Source: Eisenbergiella sp900555195
Lineage (GTDB): Bacteria; Bacillota; Clostridia; Lachnospirales; Lachnospiraceae
Assembly (NCBI GenBank): GCA_902492555.1
Contig: CABUMH010000034.1
Location: 1 to 33,858 of the forward strand
Length of the DNA stretch: 33,858 nt
Reading direction: 5' to 3'
The notes below the pieces were generated by a model. It was not told where the DNA came from, ran no database searches, and worked only from the letters and a program-made list of their open reading frames with translations. Position 1 is the first letter of the stretch, and every line of letters starts with the position of its first letter. Below, piece after piece: positions 15,831-25,036 of this stretch. Both the position numbers and the translations under genes were made by a program.

Positions 15831-15863
15831 TATGTGCGCCATAGCGCGCAGATAGGAGCAAAT

Positions 15864-17480
15864 ATGACAAAATATATTTTTGTAACCGGCGGTGTGGTAT
15901 CCGGCTTGGGAAAAGGCATTACCGCAGCTTCTCTCGGAAGGCTTCTGAAAGCCAGGGGGCTTAAAATCGCCGCGCAGAAGCTGGATCCCTATATCAATGT
16001 GGATCCGGGAACCATGAGCCCTTATCAGCACGGAGAAGTCTATGTAACAGAAGACGGCGCAGAAACTGATCTGGATCTGGGACATTATGAACGATTCATT
16101 GATGAGGATCTCAATCAATTCTCCAACCTCACCACCGGAAAAGTTTACTGGAATGTGCTGAACAAGGAACGCAGAGGAGAATATCTTGGCGAAACGGTTC
16201 AGGTCATTCCTCATATCACCAACGAAATCAAGTCCTTCATCTACAGCGTGGGGAGGAAAACCCAGGCGGATGTGGTCATCACAGAGATCGGAGGCACCAC
16301 TGGAGATATAGAAAGCCAGCCTTTCCTAGAAGCTATCCGCCAGGTAGGTCTTGAAGTAGGCCGGGAGAACGCGATCTACATCCATGTGACACTCGTTCCC
16401 TATCTGAGCGGTTCTGATGAACACAAGACCAAGCCTACCCAGCATTCTGTCAAGGAACTGCAGGGAATGGGCATTCATCCCAACCTCATTGTGCTGCGCT
16501 GTGACCGGCCGCTGGAACATGCCATTTTCAAAAAAATCGCGCTGTTCTGCAACGTAAATCCGGATTGTGTCATCGAAAACCTTACCTTGCCGGTACTCTA
16601 TGAAGCGCCTGTCATGCTGGAAAGGCACCATTTTTCCGACATCGTATGCAGAGAGCTCCACATCGATGCTCCTGCCCCTGATCTGACCGATTGGAACGAG
16701 ATGCTGGATCGGATCAAAAAACGCGATCGGGAAGTCACCATAGGCCTGGTTGGAAAGTATGTGCAGCTTCATGACGCGTATCTCTCCGTAGCTGAAGCCC
16801 TCCGCCATGCCGGATATTGTTTCGGTACCAAAATTCAAATGAAATGGATCGACTCGGAAACAATTACCTCCGACAACGCGGAATCCATTCTGTCCGGCTG
16901 TGATGGGATCGTGGTCCCCGGCGGCTTCGGGAACCGGGGAATTGAAGGAAAAATTCTCACCGCCTCCTACTGCAGGACCCATAATCTTCCTTATCTGGGC
17001 ATCTGCCTGGGCATGCAGATTGCGGTGATTGAATTCGCGCGGAATGTCTGCGGCCTCACCGATGCCAATTCCGGAGAATTTGACGAACTCTCCTCTCATA
17101 AGGTGATCGATTTTCTTCCGGATCAGAGCGCAGATATTCAAAAAGGCGGCACATTGCGCCTGGGCACTTATCCCTGCCTTATCCAGAAGGGCACCCAAAT
17201 GTATCGCGCCTATGGGCAGGAACAAATCCAGGAACGCCATCGCCACAGATATGAATTCAACAATGATTTTCGCGATCTTCTTGCTTCCGCCGGCCTTCGT
17301 ATAAGCGGCACCTCCCCTGACGGCCGCATCGTGGAGACCGTAGAAGTTCCCGAGAATGATTTCTTCATCGGCGTGCAGTTCCATCCGGAATTCAAAAGCC
17401 GCCCCAACAAGGTACATCCCTTGTTCAAGGGATTGGTGAATGCCGCCCTTTCCCATCAAAAGGAGGATGCAAAACGATGA
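15864..17480 (+). CDS. pyrG: CTP synthase
   Basis: CTP synthase makes CTP from UTP, using ATP and the amide nitrogen of glutamine. The 538-residue length is normal. The N-terminal synthetase domain opens KYIFVTGGVVSGLGKGITAA (P-loop-like) and contains KLDPYINVDPGTMSP and the HGEVYVTEDGAETDLDLGHYERF signature. The C-terminal class I glutaminase has the catalytic Cys in GICLGMQ and His-Glu in HPEF. The frame is open 25 codons further upstream, but TAGGAGC precedes the ATG at 15864 and the family starts here. Its stop overlaps the purF start by four bases, so the two are translationally coupled. Confidence 0.97.
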   Translation: MTKYIFVTGGVVSGLGKGITAASLGRLLKARGLKIAAQKLDPYINVDPGTMSPYQHGEVYVTEDGAETDLDLGHYERFIDEDLNQFSNLTTGKVYWNVLNKERRGEYLGETVQVIPHITNEIKSFIYSVGRKTQADVVITEIGGTTGDIESQPFLEAIRQVGLEVGRENAIYIHVTLVPYLSGSDEHKTKPTQHSVKELQGMGIHPNLIVLRCDRPLEHAIFKKIALFCNVNPDCVIENLTLPVLYEAPVMLERHHFSDIVCRELHIDAPAPDLTDWNEMLDRIKKRDREVTIGLVGKYVQLHDAYLSVAEALRHAGYCFGTKIQMKWIDSETITSDNAESILSGCDGIVVPGGFGNRGIEGKILTASYCRTHNLPYLGICLGMQIAVIEFARNVCGLTDANSGEFDELSSHKVIDFLPDQSADIQKGGTLRLGTYPCLIQKGTQMYRAYGQEQIQERHRHRYEFNNDFRDLLASAGLRISGTSPDGRIVETVEVPENDFFIGVQFHPEFKSRPNKVHPLFKGLVNAALSHQKEDAKR

Positions 17481-18910
17481 GTCAGATTCATGAGGAATGC
17501 GGTGTATTCGGCATTTACAGCCCTAACGGCACAACGGATGTCGCATCCGCCGTTTATTACGGCCTGTATGCCCTTCAGCACCGGGGCCAGGAAAGCTGCG
17601 GCATCGCGGTATGCGACGACGGACTCTTTCAAAGTTACAAAGATGAAGGCCTGGTGGGAGAAGTATTCAAGCCTTCTGTCCTGGCGGGATTGGGGCACGG
17701 TAACATCGCGGTCGGCCATGTCCGCTATTCCACCACGGGGGGCGGCGGCCGGCTGAACGCACAACCTATCGTTGTCAACCATAAAAAGGGCCACATGGCT
17801 CTGGCCCACAATGGAAATCTCGTAAATTCCCAAACGCTGCGGGATCGTCTGGAATCAGAAGGTTCCATTTTTCACACCACCAGCGACACGGAAGTGATCT
17901 CCTATCTCATCACCCAGGAACGTCTGCGCTGCCCTTCCATAGAAGACGCGGTCAGCCGCACGATGGATCTCATTCAAGGCGCTTATTCCCTGGCTGTCAT
18001 GTCTCCGGCCAAACTGCTCGCCGTCCGTGATGAAAACGGTTTCCGCCCGCTTTGTTACGGCAGGCGCGAAGACGGATGCTATGTGGTCGCTTCCGAAAGC
18101 TGTGCTCTGGACGCGGTGGGCGCTGCCTTCATCCGTGACCTGCTGCCTGGAGAGATTCTGGTTTTCGACAAACAAGGCGTCCGCTCCATCCGGGAGCATT
18201 GCGGTAAGCGAGAAAAACGCACCTGCATTTTCGAACAGATTTACTTCGCTCGTCCGGATTCCGTCATCGACGGCATCAGCGTCCATGCAGCACGCAAAAA
18301 AGCAGGCGCCATCCTTGCAGAAACCCAGCCTGTGGAGGCAGATGTCGTGATCGGTGTCCCGGATTCCGGTCTGGATGCAGCCCTTGGATATTCCGAGGCA
18401 TCCCACATTCCATATGGAACCGGCTTCATCAAAAATCGCTATATCGCCCGCACCTTCATTGCACCTGACCAAGCCTCCCGTGAAGACAAGGTAAAAATCA
18501 AGCTGAACCCTATCCGTGAAACGGTTGCGGGTAAGTCTGTCATCATGATCGACGATTCCATCGTCCGGGGCACCACCAGTGCCCGCATTGTGCGGCTCCT
18601 GCGGGAAGCAGGCGCACAACAGATCCATGTCCGCATCTCTGCTCCTCCATTTTTAAATCCCTGCTACTACGGAACAGATATTGACTCCAGGGAGCACCTG
18701 ATCGCCTGCCATCATTCCATCGACGAGATCCGTGAATTGATTGGTGCGGACAGCCTGGCCTATCTTCCCACCGATCGTCTTCATGAACTGGTCGGAACCG
18801 CTCCCGGAACAGGATACTGCAGCGCCTGTTTTGACGGTAGGTATCCCACTGCTCTTCCACCGCAAAATCGTCACAATAAATTCGCACATAAAATCAGCGC
18901 CGGAAAGTAA
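17477..18910 (+). CDS. purF: Amidophosphoribosyltransferase
   Basis: PurF performs the first committed step of purine synthesis, making phosphoribosylamine from PRPP and glutamine. The 477-residue protein begins MSQIHEECGVFGIY. The Ntn-type catalytic Cys (residue 8) would be exposed by removing a seven-residue propeptide. The PRPP-binding motif is VIMIDDSIVRGTTS. Cysteines placed for a Bacillus-type [4Fe-4S] cluster are seen in RTCIFEQ, in the NPCYYG/IACHHS region and in GYCSACFDG. It overlaps pyrG by four bases. Pairing of purF with pyrG rather than with other pur genes is notable. Confidence 0.96.
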   Translation: MSQIHEECGVFGIYSPNGTTDVASAVYYGLYALQHRGQESCGIAVCDDGLFQSYKDEGLVGEVFKPSVLAGLGHGNIAVGHVRYSTTGGGGRLNAQPIVVNHKKGHMALAHNGNLVNSQTLRDRLESEGSIFHTTSDTEVISYLITQERLRCPSIEDAVSRTMDLIQGAYSLAVMSPAKLLAVRDENGFRPLCYGRREDGCYVVASESCALDAVGAAFIRDLLPGEILVFDKQGVRSIREHCGKREKRTCIFEQIYFARPDSVIDGISVHAARKKAGAILAETQPVEADVVIGVPDSGLDAALGYSEASHIPYGTGFIKNRYIARTFIAPDQASREDKVKIKLNPIRETVAGKSVIMIDDSIVRGTTSARIVRLLREAGAQQIHVRISAPPFLNPCYYGTDIDSREHLIACHHSIDEIRELIGADSLAYLPTDRLHELVGTAPGTGYCSACFDGRYPTALPPQNRHNKFAHKISAGK

Positions 18911-18926
18911 CATATGAATAAAAGAC

Positions 18927-18979
18927 CAGCCGCGTGAAAATGCCTGTACACGATCTGTACCTATATTTTCACGCGGCTG
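18927..18979. terminator. Strong hairpin between purF and the convergent small gene
   Basis: A perfect 15-bp repeat pairs CAGCCGCGTGAAAAT (18927-18941) with 18965-18979. An inner GTACA/TGTAC stem adds to it. On the minus strand GTCTTTTATTC follows, as expected for a terminator of the leftward gene at 19045. On the plus strand only ATACATAC follows, so it may act weakly for purF. Confidence 0.7.
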
Positions 18980-19044
18980 ATACATACTCATTTTCGCCAG
19001 CATTCCTTCTGCTGACAGCAACGGTTTTTCAGTACCTAACAGAC

Positions 19045-19257
19045 CTATTCCCCAAGTGATTCCAGCACCTCAGAAACCGATTTTCCGGAAGCCTTAATTT
19101 TATCATATAAAAGCTTTAGTTCTTCTGCTTCCTGCGCCTGCATAATTTCCTTTCTCCTATTCTTTAGCGCTTTCAGCTCTGCCTCTGCCTTTGAGATCTC
19201 TCCATCAAGATACTGCAATTCCTCTTCATACGTCATGTTTTTCTTTCTTCTCGCCAT
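19045..19257 (-). CDS. Small coiled-coil protein, function unknown
   Basis: The 70-residue protein starts with a basic MARRKKN. A heptad-rich helix follows (about 9-50, EEELQYLDGEISKAEAELKA then KNRRKEI), then a short C-terminal helix ending KSVSEVLESLGE. GGAGAG lies six bases before the ATG. The layout recalls DUF4315-like small proteins of clostridial mobile elements, but I see no specific match. It is convergent with purF and divergent from the protease gene. Confidence 0.6.
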   Translation of the reverse strand: MARRKKNMTYEEELQYLDGEISKAEAELKALKNRRKEIMQAQEAEELKLLYDKIKASGKSVSEVLESLGE

Positions 19258-19448
19258 ACATTCTCTCCATTTCTTTCCAAATTCTGCTTGTAAGCAGCCT
19301 TTCTTTCAGAAATTATTGTACTATATCTTTCCGGGAAATTCCATGTTTATCGATAGAAAATCCATAAAATACTTTCCGGCTATTTTTATGGGACAGTAGC
19401 TGTCCGGCCAGGGCTCAGCCGGCAAAGCCCTTCATCTGGCGAGACATT

Positions 19449-19477
19449 CATATGTTCTTCTTCTGATTCATAGTTTA
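19449..19477 (+). promoter_or_regulatory. Possible sporulation-type promoter before the S8 protease
   Basis: CATAGTTTA (19469-19477) lies 14 bases after CATATG (19449-19454). This resembles the CATA-type -10 and ATA-type -35 of mother-cell sporulation sigma factors. The match is loose. The rest of the 307-base gap 19258-19564 holds a short hairpin (GGACAG-tag-CTGTCC near 19391-19405) and nothing else I can support. Confidence 0.25.
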
Positions 19478-19564
19478 TAGAAAAGCGAACCGTCCGCACA
19501 GCAGAATGGGAGAATGTGAAAGAGCTGCACCCTCCTTCCCCCCAAGTCCATGATCGGAGAGGAT

Positions 19565-21400
19565 ATGAATTCTCAGAAATTAGAAAATCTATTGAACCTG
19601 AGTCTGGATTCCACCATGGAGGAGCGAGAAAAATCGCGCACTCTGAATGTAGGATACGACCATAAGAACTCCAGTTGGGAACTTATTGTTAAATACAATG
19701 GAGATATCAGCAGCTTAGCGGATGAACAAATCCGGGTGGAACTCCTTCTTGCCGGGTATGCTATCATCACGATTCCGGAATACTTGATTCCGGCTCTTGC
19801 GGCGCTGGATGAGATCGAATATGTGGAAAAGCCAAAAGAACTACTCTATAATGTCTATTACGCCAAAAGACAATCCTGTTTTCCCAACTTGGGTTCCCCC
19901 TTTACCACATCCGGGCAGAACAGCCAAGAAGAACTTACAGGAAAAGGCTGCCTGATCGCCATCTTTGATTCCGGTATTGATTATACTCTGCCTGACTTTC
20001 AGGACAGTCAAGGAAGCCGCATCCTGTACCTGTGGGATCAGACGCTGGAACCGGATGCGGACAAAAATTTCTATCCTCCGGAAGGCTTCACCATTGGCGT
20101 AGAATTTACGCAACAGCAAATTAATGCAGCCCTGCACGCCGGAACGGAAGCCGGATTTTCCCTGGTGCCAAGCATCGATACTTCCGGACACGGAACGGCT
20201 GTGGCAGCTATCGCAGCAAGCAGCAATCCCAACCCGCTCTATACGGGGGCCGCTCCGGAAGCCGCTCTTTTAATCGTAAAGCTAGGGCGGGCCGGAAGCG
20301 GGCCCTATCCCAGAACCACTCAGCTGATGCGCGCCATGACCTATGCTCTTCGGAAAGCCCAGGAACTCGGCATGCCTCTGGCTGTCAATCTTAGTTTCGG
20401 TAACAGTTATGGAGCCCATGACGGCACCTCTCTGCTGGAACGTTTTCTTGATAATGCTTCTGAAGTATGGAAAAATGTAATCTGTGCAGGCACTGGAAAT
20501 GAGGGGGCTTCAGCAGGGCATGTATCTGGACGTTTTTTCTCACCTGGCAGAAATGCCTCCTTTCCTTCTATTGACACACAGCAACGCTCTGCCACCAATA
20601 ATGCAGCACGCATCGAACTGGCTGTAGGAATGTATGAATCCACCATAAACGTACAATTATGGAAAAATTATGCAGATATTTTCCAAGTCACATTGCTCTC
20701 CCCCTCTGGAGAAAGCCTGCAAGTACCCATGCAACGGCCAGGACGTATAGAATTTACCCTTGGCCAGACCGTGATCCTAATCTATGTAGGAGAACCTTCG
20801 CCCTATTCCGTCAGGCAGGAAATCTACTTCGATTTTTTGCCCTCCGGCGCTTATATTAACTCTGGCGTCTGGACCTTTCTTCTGGAACCGGTCACTATCA
20901 TAACAGGAGAATACCAATTCTATCTCCCCGGACAGGCGATGCGCTCCGCAGATACACGGTTTTATGCGCCCACGCCGGAACTGACGCTGACGATTCCATC
21001 CACAGCGGGCAAACTCATCACAGTGGGCGCAATTTGGGGCGACTATGACGCTTACGCAGATTTCTCCGGCAGAGGTATCAGAGGGCAGGAACAGCTGCCC
21101 GGTTTCCCCAATACCAAACCGGATATTGCCGCACCCGGCGTAGAGATTGCAGCCGCCCGCGCCGGAGGCGGCTACGCCTCTTATACGGGCACCTCCTTTG
21201 CCACCCCTCTTGTGACGGGCACCGCAGCCATCATGATGGAATGGGGGATCGTAAGAGGCAACGATCCCTATCTGTACGGCGAAAAGCTGAAAGCTTATTT
21301 ACAGTGCGGGGCAAGAAGTGTGCGCGGAGAAGAACGCTATCCCAATGATAGGACAGGATACGGCGCCCTGTGTGTAAGCGATAGTATCCCAGCGAGATAG
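19565..21400 (+). CDS. Csp-like subtilase (S8 family serine protease)
   Basis: The about 611-residue protein has the complete subtilisin triad: Asp135 in IAIFDSGIDY, His209 in DTSGHGTAVA and Ser544 in GTSFATP. An N-terminal prodomain-like region ends near DEIEYVEKPKELLYNVYYA. A beta-rich insertion (about 340-470) interrupts the catalytic domain. Both features are typical of the clostridial Csp family, which includes the germination proteases that activate the cortex hydrolase SleC. There is no signal peptide. GGAG lies five bases before the ATG at 19565; the ATG five codons upstream has none. Csp-like subtilases are often multi-copy in Lachnospiraceae, so a role in germination is possible but unproven. 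Confidence 0.88.
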   Translation: MNSQKLENLLNLSLDSTMEEREKSRTLNVGYDHKNSSWELIVKYNGDISSLADEQIRVELLLAGYAIITIPEYLIPALAALDEIEYVEKPKELLYNVYYAKRQSCFPNLGSPFTTSGQNSQEELTGKGCLIAIFDSGIDYTLPDFQDSQGSRILYLWDQTLEPDADKNFYPPEGFTIGVEFTQQQINAALHAGTEAGFSLVPSIDTSGHGTAVAAIAASSNPNPLYTGAAPEAALLIVKLGRAGSGPYPRTTQLMRAMTYALRKAQELGMPLAVNLSFGNSYGAHDGTSLLERFLDNASEVWKNVICAGTGNEGASAGHVSGRFFSPGRNASFPSIDTQQRSATNNAARIELAVGMYESTINVQLWKNYADIFQVTLLSPSGESLQVPMQRPGRIEFTLGQTVILIYVGEPSPYSVRQEIYFDFLPSGAYINSGVWTFLLEPVTIITGEYQFYLPGQAMRSADTRFYAPTPELTLTIPSTAGKLITVGAIWGDYDAYADFSGRGIRGQEQLPGFPNTKPDIAAPGVEIAAARAGGGYASYTGTSFATPLVTGTAAIMMEWGIVRGNDPYLYGEKLKAYLQCGARSVRGEERYPNDRTGYGALCVSDSIPAR

Positions 21401-21428
21401 CATGCATGTCTTTCCGGGCAGGCTCCAT

Positions 21429-23234
21429 TCACAGTTCATTGACCGTGTCCGCCACGGACAGTTCCCGTATCCGCTTTGCCGGCGCATATGCGGCCGCAGC
21501 CGCAGCTGCCAGCACCAGGCCCAGAATAACCGCCAGAGGGCCAACGGGCAGGCTCCAGGCCGCATACCAGAAATGCGCTGTAATCAATTTCCCATACAGC
21601 CATCTGCTAAGCGGCAGTCCAATGCCGCAACCCACCGCACAGCCGCATATGGCATAGACGAACGCCTCTGCAGCGATCATCCGGGTGATCTGATGCCCGT
21701 TCATTCCGACCGCCCGCATCGCGCCGTACTGCTTTATCCGCGCGGACACGCTCATGGAGATGCTGTTCATAATATTGAGCAGCGTTACCAACGCAATCAC
21801 GGCCAGGAAGCCATACACAAAGAACAGAAATGCCCGATACGTTCCCGCCGTGCTCTCTTCTCTCCGATCCGCAAAGTTTACTTCTTCTCCGGCTGCATGC
21901 CGGATCGCTTCCACATCTTCATCCGCCGCATTTTTCTCCAGCTGTATCATGAGAAGGGAATAATCCTCCTCCCCGGTTATGCGCCGGAATGTCTGGCCGG
22001 AGACGATGAGGGTTATTTTCCCCTGTGTGGTTCCGTCGCTGTTAAACGGATCGTACTTTAACAGGCCCACGATTTCCACCTCTGTCCCTCCCACATTGAC
22101 CCGGTCGCCGATCTGTACAGGACTGTTCCCATCCCAGGTTGCCAGCGCACAGCAGCTGTCCCCGTACACTCTGGAAAGATCACTGCCTTTTTGGAGCATA
22201 TCGTCCTTTTTCAGGCAATCCAGGTCGAACGCATCATAGGAAATCAGGTCTGTCTGTATTATGCCCTCCTGATTCAGTTCTCCCTTCATATCCAGGCAGC
22301 TTCTGCGCCCGAACGCCCGTTTCACGCCCTCCATATTTTCGATCTGTGAAAGCAGGCCGGAAGCGACCGAATTGGAACCATCCCCGCTTGCGATCTGCAG
22401 ATCTGCCGCATTGGAAAACTGGGGCATCAGGCAGTTGACAAAATCAATCAGCACGGAAAAACCGAAGAACAGGATGATGCTCAGGGCGAAGGATCCCGTC
22501 ATCAGGAGCAGATTTTTCTTTGCAGAAACTGCGTGGGCAATTCCGAGGGTTATATCTATTTTCAGAAATCTCGTTTTTATCCTCCGTCCTGCCCGTATTC
22601 CGGGTTCTGTATTTCCGGAAGCAGCCGTTACAGGCGACACCCTTGCCGCCCTTTTTGCCGGAGTCCTCGCGGCGAGAAGCACTGTCAGAAGCCCTACGGC
22701 TATCCCGGCAGCAATCCCTATCCCGCTGATTCCAAACAACGGCAGTGCGGAGAATTCCTCTCCCACCCCCAGCCGCAGGATGATGCACAGAATCCATGTA
22801 ATCACAATTCCAAGCAGTACGCCTTCCGGAATCGCCATTCTGCACCAGTTCAGCGCTTCCAGCCTGACAAAACGGATGATCTGCTTCCTGCTCATCCCCA
22901 GGCAGCGCATCAGGCCGAAAAACTGCGTCCGCTGGGCCACATCACTATTGATACTGCCTGCGATCATCAGCACGCCCGCGGTCAGGATCAACACGAACAG
23001 AACTGCAGCCGTGGCAAACAGCGTCTGGGCCATCACGCTGTCAGCCGCTTCTGCGACCGAAAATGTTCCGTGCTTGGCCCGCAGTCTTTCCAATTCCATC
23101 CTTACTCCCAAATCCGCCATGCTGAATATGGCCGTCACCAAAAAGACGGAGAAAATGATGCAAAGACGCGTCATTCGGCTTTTACGTCTATGCGCTTTTG
23201 CCGAAATAGGAATCAGGCTCAGATAACTTCTCAT
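21429..23234 (-). CDS. ABC transporter permease of the FtsX/MacB type
   Basis: The about 601-residue protein has an N-terminal membrane anchor (about 24-44) and a first FtsX unit (about 70-210, with SINSDVAQRTQFFGLMRCLG). A large extracellular region (about 265-475) is followed by a second FtsX unit at the C-terminus (SMSVSARIKQYGAMRAVGMN, then three helices). This layout fits mechanotransducing exporters linked to antimicrobial-peptide response or lipoprotein/peptide export. Its ATG overlaps the ATPase stop (ATGA), and GGGAGGT precedes it, so both are made together. The two-component genes upstream suggest an inducible peptide-resistance system. Confidence 0.9.
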   Translation of the reverse strand: MRSYLSLIPISAKAHRRKSRMTRLCIIFSVFLVTAIFSMADLGVRMELERLRAKHGTFSVAEAADSVMAQTLFATAAVLFVLILTAGVLMIAGSINSDVAQRTQFFGLMRCLGMSRKQIIRFVRLEALNWCRMAIPEGVLLGIVITWILCIILRLGVGEEFSALPLFGISGIGIAAGIAVGLLTVLLAARTPAKRAARVSPVTAASGNTEPGIRAGRRIKTRFLKIDITLGIAHAVSAKKNLLLMTGSFALSIILFFGFSVLIDFVNCLMPQFSNAADLQIASGDGSNSVASGLLSQIENMEGVKRAFGRRSCLDMKGELNQEGIIQTDLISYDAFDLDCLKKDDMLQKGSDLSRVYGDSCCALATWDGNSPVQIGDRVNVGGTEVEIVGLLKYDPFNSDGTTQGKITLIVSGQTFRRITGEEDYSLLMIQLEKNAADEDVEAIRHAAGEEVNFADRREESTAGTYRAFLFFVYGFLAVIALVTLLNIMNSISMSVSARIKQYGAMRAVGMNGHQITRMIAAEAFVYAICGCAVGCGIGLPLSRWLYGKLITAHFWYAAWSLPVGPLAVILGLVLAAAAAAAYAPAKRIRELSVADTVNEL

Positions 23235-23914
23235 TGGCGGTACCTCCCGAAGTCTGTCACCACGCCGTCAGATACCTGCAGGATCCGATCCGCGGTCTGC
23301 GCAATGCTCCGGCTGTGTGTGATCAGAAGGACTGTCTGTTCATACTTTCTGGACGCCTCCTTCAGCAGAGTGAGCACTTCACTGGTATTCTGCGTATCCA
23401 GATTCCCCGTCGGCTCATCCGCCAATATGAGCGAAGGACGCATAAACAGGGCTCTCCCGATCGCGACGCGCTGCTGCTGCCCTCCGGACAACTGGCTCGG
23501 CAGATGGCTGCGGCGTTTTTTTAGATGCAATCCTTCCAGCAATTCTTCCAGATATTTTATATCTGGCTTCTGATAATCCAGCAGCGCAGGAAACATGATA
23601 TTCTGCTCTGCCGTCAATTCCGGTATCAGATGAAAACTCTGGAAAATAAAGCCGATATTCCTGCGGCGAAACACCGTAAGGGAAGCCTCCTTCATGGCAA
23701 AGATATCTCTCCCGTCAATGATCACCCTGCCGGAAGTGGGCGTGTCAAGCGCACCGATCAGATTCAGCAACGTGCTTTTTCCGGAACCGGATTCTCCCAC
23801 AATGGCCACGAATTCTCCCTTCGGGACACAGAAAGATGCCTTCTTCAGCGCATGCACGGCAGCCTCCCCGCTGCCATAGGTCTTGGAAACGGACCGTACT
23901 TCTAATACATTCAT
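23231..23914 (-). CDS. ABC transporter ATP-binding protein (LolD/MacB type)
   Basis: The about 227-residue ATPase has Walker A GESGSGKST, a Q-loop (FIFQSFHLIPELT), signature LSGGQQQR, Walker B LILADEPTGNLD and the switch His (LLITHS). It belongs to the family that pairs with FtsX-like permeases. The frame opens two codons earlier with a TTG; the ATG at 23914 is better placed behind GAGGG. It is the third gene of the RR-HK-ATPase-permease operon. Confidence 0.95.
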   Translation of the reverse strand: MNVLEVRSVSKTYGSGEAAVHALKKASFCVPKGEFVAIVGESGSGKSTLLNLIGALDTPTSGRVIIDGRDIFAMKEASLTVFRRRNIGFIFQSFHLIPELTAEQNIMFPALLDYQKPDIKYLEELLEGLHLKKRRSHLPSQLSGGQQQRVAIGRALFMRPSLILADEPTGNLDTQNTSEVLTLLKEASRKYEQTVLLITHSRSIAQTADRILQVSDGVVTDFGRYRQ

Positions 23915-23990
23915 TCGCAATCCCTCTTTCTCTCGTTCTGATTCTGATATGAGCCTATCATGACTGCCCGACTGTCAGATAACGAACCGC

Positions 23991-25028
23991 CTACAGTTCT
24001 GTAGGATTCAGAAAGTTCATAAGAAAAGAAGAGCCTGCGCCGAGCTGACTGTCCACCTCAATCGTACCGCCGTGCGCTTCCACCACCGCCTTGGCGAGCG
24101 GAAGCCCCAGCCCGCTTCCCTGCGTGTCCTGAGAAAAACGGCTCCTGTAGAACCGTTTAAAAATGTGGTACAGATCTTCCGGATGAATGCCGCTTCCGTT
24201 ATCTTTTACAGCGATCTGGACGATTGAGGCAAACTGTTTCCACTCAATTCGTATCACATCCCCTTCCCGGGTATGATCCAGGGCATTTTTCACCAGATTG
24301 CCAACCGCTTCCAGCAGCCAGCTGCGGTCACAAAACAGCCGGATCCCATCCTCCCCATACAGTTCCAGCCTTTTCCCCTCCTTTTGGGCACGATATGCGA
24401 ACCGCCGCTCTATATGCGCCATCATATCTGCCACATGTTCCTCATACTTCTCCAGCACCACCGTGCCCGCATCCAGTCTGGCAATCTTCAGAAGATTCTG
24501 CACGAGCGTTTCAATCCGGTCAAGTTCCTGTTCGGAAAGCTCTGCAAATTCCATAATCTCCGGCAGTTCCTGCGCCTTCTCCAGCAAAAGCCCATTATAG
24601 ACGTTCAAAGCCGTAAGCGGGGTTTTCAGCTGATGGGAGATATCAGCTATAACATCCTTCAGAAAAATCTTTCCTTTTTTCTCCTCCTCCGCGTGGGCAT
24701 CCAGCATGGAAACCAGGGCATTCACTTCATAAAACAGCCGGTACAGCTCTCCTTCCTCATCACATGGGATGCGCATGCTCCGGTCTCCTTCCCGATATCC
24801 CTGTATCATCCTTACCGCATGTTCCATGATCCGATTCTGCCGTCTGAAATACAGATACATCACCGTCAAAATCGCTGCAGCCATGCACAGCGCAAGAAAG
24901 GACACGCACGCCGCAGCATTGGGAATATCAAACGCTGCTGCAGCGGCGGAAAGAACAAAAAACGCTGCAATCAACAGCAGCGCCTGACCAAACAGTCTGT
25001 TTATATTTCTATTCACAAATATTTTCAT
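23991..25028 (-). CDS. Intramembrane-sensing sensor histidine kinase
   Basis: The about 345-residue kinase has two membrane helices (about 14-34 and 39-61) with a loop of only a few residues, so it has no extracellular sensing domain. A HAMP-like segment (62-110), an H-box with His132 (ISHQLKTPLTAL), an N-box (NLVKNALDHT) and G-boxes (DNGSGI, GSGLGLPLAKA) follow. Kinases of this shape often take their signal from the partner ABC transporter (BceS-like behaviour); this is inference. The ATG at 25028 lies nine bases after the regulator stop. Confidence 0.93.
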   Translation of the reverse strand: MKIFVNRNINRLFGQALLLIAAFFVLSAAAAAFDIPNAAACVSFLALCMAAAILTVMYLYFRRQNRIMEHAVRMIQGYREGDRSMRIPCDEEGELYRLFYEVNALVSMLDAHAEEEKKGKIFLKDVIADISHQLKTPLTALNVYNGLLLEKAQELPEIMEFAELSEQELDRIETLVQNLLKIARLDAGTVVLEKYEEHVADMMAHIERRFAYRAQKEGKRLELYGEDGIRLFCDRSWLLEAVGNLVKNALDHTREGDVIRIEWKQFASIVQIAVKDNGSGIHPEDLYHIFKRFYRSRFSQDTQGSGLGLPLAKAVVEAHGGTIEVDSQLGAGSSFLMNFLNPTEL

Positions 25029-25036
25029 CGAACGCC

